This document shows, in pieces, positions 39,601 through 49,392 of a stretch of DNA of 64,000 nt; position 1 is the stretch's first letter; every line of letters begins with the position of its first letter. The DNA comes from Trichobilharzia szidati (lineage: Eukaryota > Platyhelminthes > Trematoda > Strigeidida > Schistosomatidae). The notes beneath the pieces are model-generated. The model saw only the letters and a list, made by a program, of their open reading frames with translations, was not told where the DNA came from and ran no database searches. The position numbers and the translations under genes are program-made. The stretch is from contig OX235277.1 of NCBI GenBank assembly GCA_944472155.2, forward strand, positions 14,332,804 through 14,396,803, written 5' to 3'.

Positions 39601-42600
39601 TACTGAGGGTATAATTCAGCGGATCATATATACTAAACGGATAACTGTGTTAAATTCAAGGCCGGGACAAACAACCACACTCTAAGTGGCACCGAGGCGT
39701 GTGCGTCTACTCGAACAGAACCAACCGACAGCAGTTTCGGCTGTCCGTTGAATTCCATGTTGGCTCTGGATAAACGCGATTATAGCAGGAGACCTTGTTT
39801 CGTCGTCTGACTCGAATTTCGACAACTTTGCCGCGTCTCACTACGTGTGCTACACACCGAGAGCACCAATAAGCGTTCGCAGGTACGAATCGGCTACGTA
39901 AGTTGGCGCACGCCTTCTGGTGTAACCCCTCACCCGGTAGGATATGCATACACGTCTTGAAGGTGGAAGGGTCTTTCGTCATTTCAAATAAACGAGCGGA
40001 GTCAGTATTTCGATATGCAACGAAAAGCGTCATTCTCCTCTTCATAACTCTTGAACAGCTGCTACGTTTCGCCAGAAAATTTCTGTGCTCTTCACGTCTG
40101 TCAATATCTACTGAAATATTGACAAAGAGGAATTCGTTGTTGACAAGTATATTCCGAGGGCTGTGCCGTGTTCCACTATGCATGCTACATGGCGAAGTTG
40201 CCTCAGAACTCAGAGTGGAAACAGGCGAAGCATTGCAAATCGGTGAACCGCTTGGAAATGACGCAGGGATGACAAAGAATGCTATCGTTATGATTAGTTT
40301 GCCAGGTTGAGTGTGGTTAGATGGCTCACCCTGGATTCCCCGGCTACTATCCATCAACCCGACAGCTCGTAAGCCATAAGCTACGTGTACACGGTATCAG
40401 CGTGAGTTCTACTATTGTGTTAGCACCCCCTTATGACTGTGGATGGTTTCCTATTGTCTTGGTAGATGTACACAGGCTATACGCGTGCTGGAGTGGTTGA
40501 CAGAGATAACGAGTTCACTAAATCCAGCGTGTGCTGGCTTCGCCAGTGTTGGCTTGTGTCACCGAAGCGTTGTTATGCACGCTGCTCTCGCCTATAATAC
40601 GGCGATTGGCTAGTCTCGTATGCAAGGTGGGCGGTAATGGGTTGTCCGGTGCAGTGCATAGGTGATTTGCGCGATCACCGATTGGTGTGACTGTGCTCAG
40701 CCTTGCATTACCATAAGTGTTGACGGTGTGTATCCTCTCATTGGCGATTATCCTCACAAGTGCTCGTGACACGCGCCGATACTGCAACCCCATCTCGACT
40801 CGGAAGATGCAGGGATTTGTGTATTCGGTTCTTCTGTAAAGCGATGCCCATTCGATGTGTGGATATTTTCGTTGATAACCTGATTGTCCGCGCATGCAGA
40901 TACACGCATCACCTAGAGGGTAATGTATGTGTGCGCAACTTCAAACCGAGAGTCATTGAGACTGTCAATTCTTCGGTACTGCGGGTATAATTCAGCGGAT
41001 CATATATACTAAACGGATAACTGTATTAAATTCAAGGCCGGGACAAACAACCACACTCTAAGTGGCACCGAGGCGTGTGCGTCTACTCGAACAGAACCAA
41101 CCGACAGCAGTTTCGGCTGTCCGTTGAATTCCATGTTGGCTCTGGATAAACGCGATTATAGCAGGAGACCTTGTTTCGTCGTCTGACTCGAATTTCGACA
41201 ACTTTGCCGCGTCTCACTACGTGTGCTACACACCGAGAGCACCAATAAGCGTTCGCAGGTACGAATCGGCTACGTAAGTTGGCGCACGCCTTCTGGTGTA
41301 ACCCCTCACCCGGTAGGATATGCATACACGTCTTGAAGGTGGAAGGGTCTTTCGTCATTTCAAATAAACGAGCGGAGTCAGTATTTCGATATGCAACGAA
41401 AAGCGTCATTCTCCTCTTCATAACTCTTGAACAGCTGCTACGTTTCGCCAGAAAATTTCTGTGCTCTTCACGTCTGTCAATATCTACTGAAATATTGACA
41501 AAGAGGAATTCGTTGTTGACAAGTATATTCCGAGGGCTGTGCCGTGTTCCACTATGCATGCTATATGGCGAAGTTGCCTCAGAACTCAGAGTGAAAACAG
41601 GCGAAGCATTGCAAATCGGTGAACCGCTTGGAAATGACGCAGGGATGACAAAGAATGCTATCGTTATGATTAGTTTGCCAGGTTGAGTGTGGTTAGATGG
41701 CTCACCCTGGATTCCCCGGCTACTATCCATCAACCCGACAGCTCGTAAGCCATAAGCTACGTGTACACGGTATCAGCGTGAGTTCTACTATTGTGTTAGC
41801 ACCCCCTTATGACTGTGGATGGTTTCCTATTGTCTTGGTAGATGTACACAGGCTATACGCGTGCTGGAGTGGTTGACAGAGATAACGAGTTCACTAAATC
41901 CAGCGTGTGCTGGCTTCGCCAGTGTTGGCTTGTGTCACCGAAGCGTTGTTATGCACGCTGCTCTCGCCTATAATACGGCGATTGGCTAGTCTCGTATGCA
42001 AGGTGGGCGGTAATGGGTTGTCCGGTGCAGTGCATAGGTGATTTGCGCGATCACCGATTGGTGTGACTGTGCTCAGCCTTGCATTACCATAAGTGTTGAC
42101 GGTGTGTATCCTCTCATTGGCGATTATCCTCACAAGTGCTCGTGACACGCGCCGATACTGCAACCCCATCTCGACTCGGAAGATGCAGGGATTTGTGTAT
42201 TCGGTTCTTCTGTAAAGCGATGCCCATTCGATGTGTGGATATTTTCGTTGATAACCTGGTTGTCCGCGCATGCAGATACACGCATCACCTAGAGGGTAAT
42301 GTATGTGTGCGCAACTTCAAACCGAGAGTCATTGAGACTGTCAATTCTTCGGTACTGAGGGTATAATTCAGCGGATCATATATACTAAACGGATAACTGT
42401 GTTAAATTCAAGGCCGGGACAAACAACCACACTCTAAGTGGCACCGAGGCGTGTGCGTCTACTCGAACAGAACCAACCGACAGCAGTTTCGGCTGTCCGT
42501 TGAATTCCATGTTGGCTCTGGATAAACGCGATTATAGCAGGAGACCTTGTTTCGTCGTCTGACTCGAATTTCGACAACTTTGCCGCGTCTCACTACGTGT

Positions 42601-42742
42601 GCTACACACCGAGAGCACCGATAAGCGTTCGCAGGTACGAATCGGCTACGTAAGTTGGCGCACGCCTTCTGGTGTAACCCCTCACCCGGTAGGATATGCA
42701 TACACGTCTTGAAGGTGGAAGGGTCTTTCGTGATTTCAAATA

Positions 42743-44094
42743 TACCAGCGTCATTCTCTTGTACTTAACGCTTGAATGGCGAATTCAATCACTTTGCTAT
42801 GGGAATCAATCTGCACAATTCTGTGAATGCGTGTGAATTTTCATTATAAATACGTCTCATACTGTGTTCCAGGAGTAATGATAAACTATATGTTCTTGAA
42901 TTTCTGTACGTGGAAGCTTTTCATTTGTCATGTATTTCGAAAGATTATATCGAATCTTGAAATTATATGTCGATTCATCCTAAATAATTTGAAAACTTGA
43001 TAATAGAATTTTTCAGACGCTCTTTGTCTCTATTTTTTTCACTAGTTAACAGTCAATTAAATATCATTCCTAATAGTTTCTTTATAGTTACAGAATGAAA
43101 TTCAGTGAGTAGGTATTTTCAGTAATGTTCGTATAATTTCAGAAATCATTTATAATCGTGGCGCCCGTTGATTTTGTGAGACCAATTAAGACGCTTCTAC
43201 TTCAGAGATATTTAGAAATATGCTACCAGATAAAAAAGGGACTGGACGACACGCACCAACTAGTACAAATGGTGGGTAGCCAGAACCAGTTTTGATTGAT
43301 CTCCTCATATAATGTACGTAGCATTGTAACACATAGTCATCAAAATTCAAGTGTTTGGGCCTCAGCATGTTTCGCGTCTTTCGATAGATGATAATCGAGG
43401 CATTATGTTAGATGTGTTTATATTGCGTAAAAACTGTTTCCTTAATATCAATTAAAGAATCATTAACGTTTACTCAACTTTTTTGGAATTTCTTAGTTGT
43501 AGGAAATGATAGGTAAAACAAGGCTTATTTCAGAATATTTGAAAATATTACGGGATTTCTGGAGGAACAACTTACAATATTTTGAAAATCAATTATTTTT
43601 GATTGAGGAAGGCAGATGAGGTGAAGATGTAACGCAGACGAATGGTGGATGCTCTTGAAAAAACTGTGAAAACAGAATTAAAAATACTGTTTCTCTGAAA
43701 TTTTATGACGAGAAGTTTGAAAATCACTAATGATTTTACATGATTTTATTTGGCGTTTAATTGGATTCAGTTAAGCAAACTTTGTTTCTGTCGGAAAGGA
43801 AGGCAAATGTGGGTTAAACCATTTAGTTGGTTTATAATAAATATTTATTTGACCAAGAAAATGTAAGAGGATTATTAATAAATATTAGTCGGTGGAAAGG
43901 TTAAAATGAATTTTCTTCCGATAGCCACGTCTATCAATTTTGATTAAAGCAAAGTCGTGCTGCACACAACAGGATTTAGGGTGATTCGAACGATGAGGAC
44001 AGACAAATCCCTGCGTAAATAGCAATCCGTTCAGATATAAAAATGAAACTTACGAAAATTTTAAAGCTTTGGCTACTTATTTGGTTTTTCACCA
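42743..44094. other. Right flank of the array, mostly unassigned
   Basis: Immediately after the array breaks off, GCGTCATTCTC and CGCTTGAATGGCG (about 42748-42781) still resemble the next part of the unit (GCGTCATTCTCCTC...CTCTTGAACAGC), with about 35 bp missing between. Beyond about 42830 I see no similarity and no gene. The frame at 43186-43368 is unremarkable. Confidence 0.4.
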
Positions 44095-44715
44095 TAGAAA
44101 TATAACTATTTAACAAATTCATCACTTTGTAACAAGAAGATGTTTTACAAGAAAATTTGCTATGCTCACTACTTTTAACCATTGCTATTGTAAATTGCAT
44201 GAAACGTGAAGTGTTTTTGTCAACTTTCTTCGAGGGCTGTGCTTTGTTTCATTATGCATTTGCGTATGAGGTGACCGCACCTATCTCTGTGTCGAAAATT
44301 TGAAACTCAGTGCATCGCTTCCAAATGACTACTGGATGCCAACTAGCTCTTTTGTGGCCTGTGAACGTGGGGTTTTAAGCTGGCATCGGAACAGTAGTGC
44401 TCAGCGAGGCTGACTTGCTTACCACTAATAAATTCTCTAGTGACCATAACAGAAGCTATATGGACGGTATGGGCGTGGGTTATGTCATTTGAAAGTCTTG
44501 CTTTTATGAATGTGTGTGGTTCACCATAGTCCCGGAAAACGTATTCGCATGAGAACATTCGCATACTAAACTGGTTGGCAAAGATAACGATTTTATTAAA
44601 TTTCTTAGTCCTTTCTTAATCACGGAGTGTTTCAGTGAGGCAAATTATACTGTTTACTTGTGTGCAGGAGAATGTCCTATACAGTCCAACCGGTGATCAG
44701 TCGTGATCCATGTTA
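44095..44715. repeat. Diverged relic of the 1376-bp array unit
   Basis: Five anchors match the array unit in the same order and orientation. Relic AGAAAATTTGC at 44150 against unit 41450; CGAGGGCTGTGC at 44231 against 41531 (81 bp apart in both); CGCTTCCAAATGACT at 44316 against 41625; GGTTGGCAAAGATAACGA at 44573 against 41871; TCAGTGAGGC at 44632 against 41935. Intervening sequence also aligns in part (for example TTTCATTATGCAT against TTCCACTATGCAT). Spacing is conserved within about 10 bp per interval. Identity looks roughly 60-70%, far below the near-identity inside the array. Confidence 0.8.
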
Positions 44716-44719
44716 GATC

Positions 44720-44875
44720 AGTTTTGGCGTCTTGACTGCAGCACTGATTCTTGCGTGTTCGAATCTCAGAAGGGACATGAATTCTTCAAGTTTTCGATAT
44801 GCGCCTTACTGATGAGTGCCAGCCTGCGGAAACCGTGGTCAAGCATGACTTCCTGTTGGTTGCCCTCAATCATCT
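44720..44875 (+). mobile_element. SINE-like element with hammerhead-ribozyme-like core
   Basis: A Pol III B-box-like sequence (GTGTTCGAATCTC, 44755-44767) is followed 42 bp later by CTGATGA (44809-44815), GAAA (44829-44832) and the potential cleavage triplet GTC (44838-44840). This order matches the hammerhead-bearing tRNA-like SINEs of schistosomes (Sm-alpha type). All conserved core bases appear present. Helix III would be the minimal ACC-GT-GGT. Helix II is weak (TGC/GCG with the closing pair disturbed) and helix I is partial. The tRNA-like A box is not convincing. It abuts the diverged array-unit relic, so part of it could instead belong to that relic. Confidence 0.4.
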
Positions 44876-45386
44876 AATATATTCAAATTGATGTCCACCA
44901 TAATGGCGTTTCACATAAAATGTTGCAAAATGTGCAAACCTGACTGAAAGACGCCAGTCATCAACGTTAGGATCAGACATAAAACAATAATTACCCAGAT
45001 CTTTCGAAAGATATATGCATTTTTAGATCTATGAATTCTCAAGAGTACAAGATACATTGTGAATAACCTTGCACATAAAAGAAAGGCTTGTGTGACAAAC
45101 AACTAGAATACTTCTAAGCTTATAGTTTATGCTGGTTATTTTCATATTGTTTGTCGTCATAAGCTTTGAAAATGCTGATTTCTAAGTTGACTTTACTTTT
45201 CATCTTCATGGATAATACTTGATGATGAACATTCATAACAGTTGAAAGTGCATGGCATCCTGATTTGAAATAAAGAAGTGGACCTGTTGTAGCACTTATT
45301 CCGAAAAAAAGGAAAATATTTGTTATGATCGATATGGGCTTGATTTATCGAATTTCACCTTAAATTTAAGGCATCATCAAGATAAT
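44876..45386. other. Unassigned DNA
   Basis: Nothing recognisable between the SINE-like element and CR1-like copy C. A minus frame at 44911-45102 is hydrophobic and unremarkable. Confidence 0.4.
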
Positions 45387-46855
45387 TATAATAACAATAG
45401 TATATTCTCATTTTGTACATGAGGGACGCCAGTTTACAGGCATCATCAATATGATAAATTACATATACGGTTAGTAAACATATTTAATAATAGTAATTTG
45501 ATAAAAAACATTTTTTCCCACCTGTGTAGAACACACCAATTGTACAGGCATGGATAAGTATTATTTAAATTACATAAATTTGGTTCATGGTAAAATTATA
45601 TGGTTGCAGTCATTTTGTCTATGGGAACAATATGATAAATAGTCATTCAATGGAACACATCAAGAAATATAGAAATATTGTCTTTGCATTAACAAAACGA
45701 CCCAAGTATGTTTTGGATGGATTAAAAATATTTGGGAAAAAAATAAAGCCTGAAGTAATTCCTCCATTTAACTTTGGTGTGTGCGGCATCGAGTCTTATT
45801 CTTGATTTATATCCAAATTTGATAATAATTTAAAATAAGTGATACACTTGTATACTTTTGTCAGCATTTTCTTCGTAATATCACTAGTGAATAGTACTCA
45901 AAGTAGACTAATAATAATGATAGTTTATATTTTCTTATAAACGGGTGTTTTCAAGAAATGCAAGCTATTTTTGCAGACAAGATCAGTTATGTTGTAATTT
46001 GCATTCGTGAAGTATTATAAATCAATACTTTTTTATTGGTATAAAGGTATATTTCACAACTGTAATCCAGGCTGCGTCGTTGGTGAAGGCAATGCACAAT
46101 TCACGAGGGAATTGTAAGATATGAGACCAATAATGTTTGCAGATCATTTGTCATTGTAAATGGGCAAATATCTACATTCTTCATTCTCATTTAAAAAGTC
46201 AAATGGAAGCTGAAATGGTTAGAGAAAAAAGAAGACAAACAAGAACTACGCAAAAGAAAGCAAGTGGAGTACTTAGGGAGTGAATAATATGTATATATAC
46301 ATTTATATTCTGTTTAGTAATTAGTTATTTTGGTGCACTAACTAACTATTCCCGTTATGCCAACTTTTATATTGTGTGAACTAATATTGTTGTCCTGTGT
46401 AAAATGTCTATAATGTACTTCCAATTATATAAAAATTTATAATTGTAGTTTGTTATAACTACGCGTTTAATGAACTGAAAATATCTATTTTGGACGAAAA
46501 AGTTGGGCGAAAGCGTGGGTGTAGGATTCAGACGCACAAGTACACTGTCATCTTTGAGCAGTCTGGTGACTGGGGAGATGAACACTGCGAGTGTATTTGC
46601 ATCGCGCACATCAGCTGGTAGTCTATTCCAAAGGACTGAGTACTTATTTAAGAAGTTGTGCCGCATGTAAGTCTGACAATGCTCTATAGCAGCTAGGTTG
46701 TGATGATTTCTAAGATTGTAACTGATGACAGCGGTAGGTTTAATTATTGGCTCGGAGGAGTGCACGAGCAGATTAGTTAGCTTGTAGTAAAAATGTAGTA
46801 AATTCACATGATAAAATGCGGCATATTTGCAAACTGTATACAGTGGTCGGATATA
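45387..46855 (-). mobile_element. CR1-like non-LTR retrotransposon, 5'-truncated copy C
   Basis: Nearly the same sequence and layout as copy A: AT-rich tail, CATGAGGGACGCCAG block, UTR containing TGGTTGCAGTCATTTTGTC, then the pol C-terminus. It extends about 110 bp further into the pol than copy A and then meets the tail of copy D at about 46857. Copies A and C are both minus-oriented and lie about 43 kb apart on either side of the array. Confidence 0.75.
46367..46855 (-). pseudogene. C-terminal remnant of CR1-like reverse transcriptase (copy C)
   Basis: The minus frame includes FYYKLTNLLVHSSEPIIKP, LRNHHNLAAIEHC and WNRLPADVRDANTLAVF, the conserved end of the pol protein. Compared with copy A, its last ~35 codons are in a different frame, so the natural stop has been lost by a small indel. 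The open frame continues to 46894 only by running into the neighbouring copy's tail. No catalytic motifs are present. Confidence 0.7.
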
Positions 46856-46856
46856 T

Positions 46857-47250
46857 AAATAAATAAATAAATTTATTCTCATAGTACAGTACATGAGGGA
46901 CGCCAGTTTACAGGCATCATCAAATTGTTACAGAAATAGAACCATATAGATCAATCACAATTTACAGGCAGTAGCAAGATATAGTTTACATGTTCGCTGG
47001 AGATTATACATACACTTGATAAATGTTAATCCCAATAGTATAAAACAGCCTTTTCACTTGTATACAATCATTTCTGTGCAAAGTTGGAAAAATCTGCTAG
47101 ATTGTCAGTGAGTGCAACACAACAGGAAATACAGGAGTATTGTCTTCGCATTAACAAAAAAACCAGGTCTTTGTTGGATGGATTATAAGTGCCTGGGAAA
47201 AAAATAAAGCTTGAAGTAAATATTCATACATAACTTTGTTGTGTGCAGAG
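46857..47250 (-). mobile_element. CR1-like copy D, 3' UTR of another subfamily
   Basis: It starts with a short (AAAT)n run on the plus strand and the block CATGAGGGACGCCAGTTTACAGG (46892-46914), followed by a UTR different from copies A-C until about 47130. There TATTGTCTTCGCATTAACAAAAA-type sequence rejoins the family. It directly abuts the truncated 5' end of copy C, giving two minus-oriented CR1-like copies in tandem. Confidence 0.6.
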
Positions 47251-48063
47251 TCCGCGAATTATAGTTCATTGATGTGTTATTTTGAAATCAGTGATGTGTT
47301 TATCTCATTTGATCTTCAATGTCATTGTTGGGAGTAAGTACATAAGCTTCGGACGCATTAATTAACGGATTTCTACTGCTTGTGTGTATTTTCTTAGCGT
47401 GAGGAAGGTTTATGAAATTTGTAACAACAGAAGACAAGGGCCAGGCAACAGATCAGTTTTATTACGAAAACCAACAGGTATTTATATGTTTTTTACGTAC
47501 ATTAATAGGCTTCTGCCCGCAGAAAGAAGGAGGTCTTCTGATTGGTTGTTTGCAAACAAACGCAGTCTTCTGCTTTCTCGTTTTCGATATTTCTCGGAAA
47601 TGCGAGCCACTTGTCTGCGAATCATATTTGTCCACGTCTAGGTCAGCTGTGATCGGTTGTTGAATCAGCCTAGATTAATTTCTACCAATCAGCGTAGATC
47701 AATGTCTACCAATCGGCTAGCAGCTTGCTCTCACCACAAATTCAGCTGTTCCGACAGGAGTTGAGAATATTAACTGCTCAGCAACATTATGGATATAAAT
47801 TCATCACATTATCTAAGGAAAGGTGGGTTGCAGTTGGTGAGGGATATATGGTGCCCAACGAGCGTTCATCTGTCCATGTGATGTCGTGGTGAGTTATACC
47901 TTTTTCATGTTGTCGGTTTATGTCCATTTTATTCCACTTATTGTGTTGGGTAGTAGTTTTACAAACGAGATTTCTTGTCTGTTTGAGGATACGTATCTTA
48001 ACCGTTAATGTTTTATCTAGAATTATAAATATAGGCAAAAAACAACAGGTGTAGTATTTAAGC
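47251..48063. other. Unassigned DNA and probable 3' UTR of the downstream CR1-like element
   Basis: Two overlapping plus frames (47384-47641, 47412-47663) show no family. A 24-bp motif (AGC[C/G]TAGAT[T/C]AAT[T/G]TCTACCAATC) is duplicated in tandem at 47667-47714. From roughly 47760 to 48063 the DNA probably is the 3' UTR of the reverse-transcriptase frame that ends at 48064. Confidence 0.45.
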
Positions 48064-49392
48064 TTATACATTAAATGGACCTATAATTTCGGAGGCTCTC
48101 AGATAGGAACTAGAACTACTATCGTTTGCAAACTCTTGTAGTTTGTCATTAAGCACCTTTTTGAAGGAGGCCAATGTACTTGCTTGACGCATTTCCATTG
48201 GCAGTTTATTCCATATCTGTGCATACCTAATCAAGTAAAACTTTTGCCTGGTGGCTGTTTTACATTGTTCGATAGCTACTGTACCCTTAGTGTGTCTTAG
48301 TTTGCGGCCATTGTCATCTGAAAGTCGAGTGCCATTAGTAGAGGTAAAACCTAAGTGGTTTAGAAGCTTATAGTAAAGTGTCAAGTTTAGTCTCAGCCGT
48401 CTTAGCCACAGTGTTTCTAGTCCTAGGGTATCACATCTAGTAGAGTAGTTCGTGCCATTTTCAGTTCCGAGTAATTTTATCGTGAAGTACCTCTGCACTC
48501 CCTCGACTTTCAATTTGTCCTCTATGCGTATGCTACTATACATGAATGAACAGTAATCAAATAAAGGACGCACACAAACCTTGTACAACAGAATTCTAGA
48601 CTCATTTCTGTAGAAGTTCCTGAGTAGAAAGCCGATAAGTCTGCGTGACTTTGACACTTGTTTGGAGATATGTTCAGAAAATGATAAGTTATGTGAATAT
48701 TTCAGCCCTAGGTCCAGTACAGATTCCAGTCGTTGAAGTGCATGGCCTTGAATTGTCAGGTTAAGTTCTAAATTGTTGCAACTTATGCAGAGCCAGCCAC
48801 ATTTTTCGACATTAAATTGGAGTTGCCAGGTGTCACACCATCTATCCATTTTTTCTAATTCTTGCTGTATGGCGTTTACTGTTATTCCAATATCTGTGTT
48901 CTTGCATTTATACGTCTTTTTTAAGTCATCTGCATATAGTATTGGTTTACCTACATTAAAGCATTCACAGATACTGTTTATATATATTATGAATAAGAGT
49001 GGGCCTAATACACTTCCCTGGATTACACCACTACTTACTGGTTTAGGCCTTGAGATTATCGAGCCAACTTTCGTTGTCTGACTTCGGCCACACAGAAATG
49101 ATTTTATCCAGCTCAGGAGAGGATCACATATCCCTAGTGAGCATAACCTGCTGACTAGCAGATTATGGGGAACTCTGTCGAAGGCTTTTGTTATATCGAA
49201 ATATAGTACAATTACTAGTTCTCTGTTGTCCCTACTTCGTGTAACTTCATTGAAAAAGTCTCTGTGAAAGGTCACACATGATCTTTTTTTAAGAAATCCG
49301 TGTTGTGATGGATTGATAAGTTCATGTTCTAGTAAGTTGTCTGACACTCGGTCTTTAACCACTTTCTCCATTATTCGGGATATTACCACGTT
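48064..49392 (-). CDS. CR1-like reverse transcriptase, open but 5'-truncated
   Basis: An uninterrupted 441-codon minus frame encodes most of a non-LTR reverse transcriptase, which copies element RNA at a nicked target. Motifs in order: LINPSQHGFLKKRSC (residues 25-38), motif A LYFDITKAFDRVPH (62-75), motif B SSGVIQGSVLGPLLF (119-133), motif C LYADD (151-155), then a long C-terminal domain ending with IWNKLPMEMRQAST. Catalytic aspartates are present. The usual N-terminal endonuclease and the first part of the RT are missing; homology begins at SRIMEKVV, right at 49392, so the copy is 5'-truncated. The C-terminus differs from that of copies A and C, so it is a separate subfamily. It is probably the youngest non-LTR copy here, given the lack of breaks. 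Confidence 0.85.
   Translation of the reverse strand, partial: NVVISRIMEKVVKDRVSDNLLEHELINPSQHGFLKKRSCVTFHRDFFNEVTRSRDNRELVIVLYFDITKAFDRVPHNLLVSRLCSLGICDPLLSWIKSFLCGRSQTTKVGSIISRPKPVSSGVIQGSVLGPLLFIIYINSICECFNVGKPILYADDLKKTYKCKNTDIGITVNAIQQELEKMDRWCDTWQLQFNVEKCGWLCISCNNLELNLTIQGHALQRLESVLDLGLKYSHNLSFSEHISKQVSKSRRLIGFLLRNFYRNESRILLYKVCVRPLFDYCSFMYSSIRIEDKLKVEGVQRYFTIKLLGTENGTNYSTRCDTLGLETLWLRRLRLNLTLYYKLLNHLGFTSTNGTRLSDDNGRKLRHTKGTVAIEQCKTATRQKFYLIRYAQIWNKLPMEMRQASTLASFKKVLNDKLQEFANDSSSSSYLRASEIIGPFNV

Larger units (their letters stand above)
13820..42742. repeat. Tandem array of about twenty 1376-bp units
   Basis: A head-to-tail satellite-like array. One landmark (the start of a minus-strand frame) occurs at 14197, 15573, 16949, 18325, 19701, 21077, 22453, 25221, 26597, 27973, 29349, 30725, 32101, 33477, 34853, 36229, 37605, 38981, 40357 and 41733. 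Every step is exactly 1376 bp except 22453 to 25221, which is 2 x 1376 + 16 because a transposon insertion of net +1392 bp lies between. Units differ at only a handful of positions. The unit is much richer in G+C and CpG than its surroundings. It contains no recognised rRNA, tRNA, spliced-leader, snRNA or hammerhead sequence. The first unit starts near 13836 (weak similarity from 13820); the last breaks off at 42742 at nearly the same phase. I do not recognise the family; sex-chromosome satellite is one possibility (inference). Confidence 0.97.

Noticed and set aside
13820..42742. Reading the array as ribosomal, 5S, spliced-leader or snRNA gene repeats
   Set aside because: No such RNA sequence was recognised. 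A short resemblance to U6 (CATATATACTAAA, about 14841-14853) is limited to about a dozen bases without the rest of the molecule, and a 5S-like CTCGGAAG is isolated.
13820..42742. A CRISPR-like repeat array
   Set aside because: The units are 1376 bp, contiguous and near-identical throughout, with no short repeats separated by unique spacers, in a eukaryotic context.
13820..42742. Unit length equal to eight nucleosome repeats (8 x 172 bp)
   Set aside because: Arithmetic coincidence only; I see no 172-bp sub-periodicity within the unit.
13820..42742. A hammerhead or other self-cleaving ribozyme inside the array unit
   Set aside because: I found no CTGATGA or its reverse complement together with a GAAA box in the unit.
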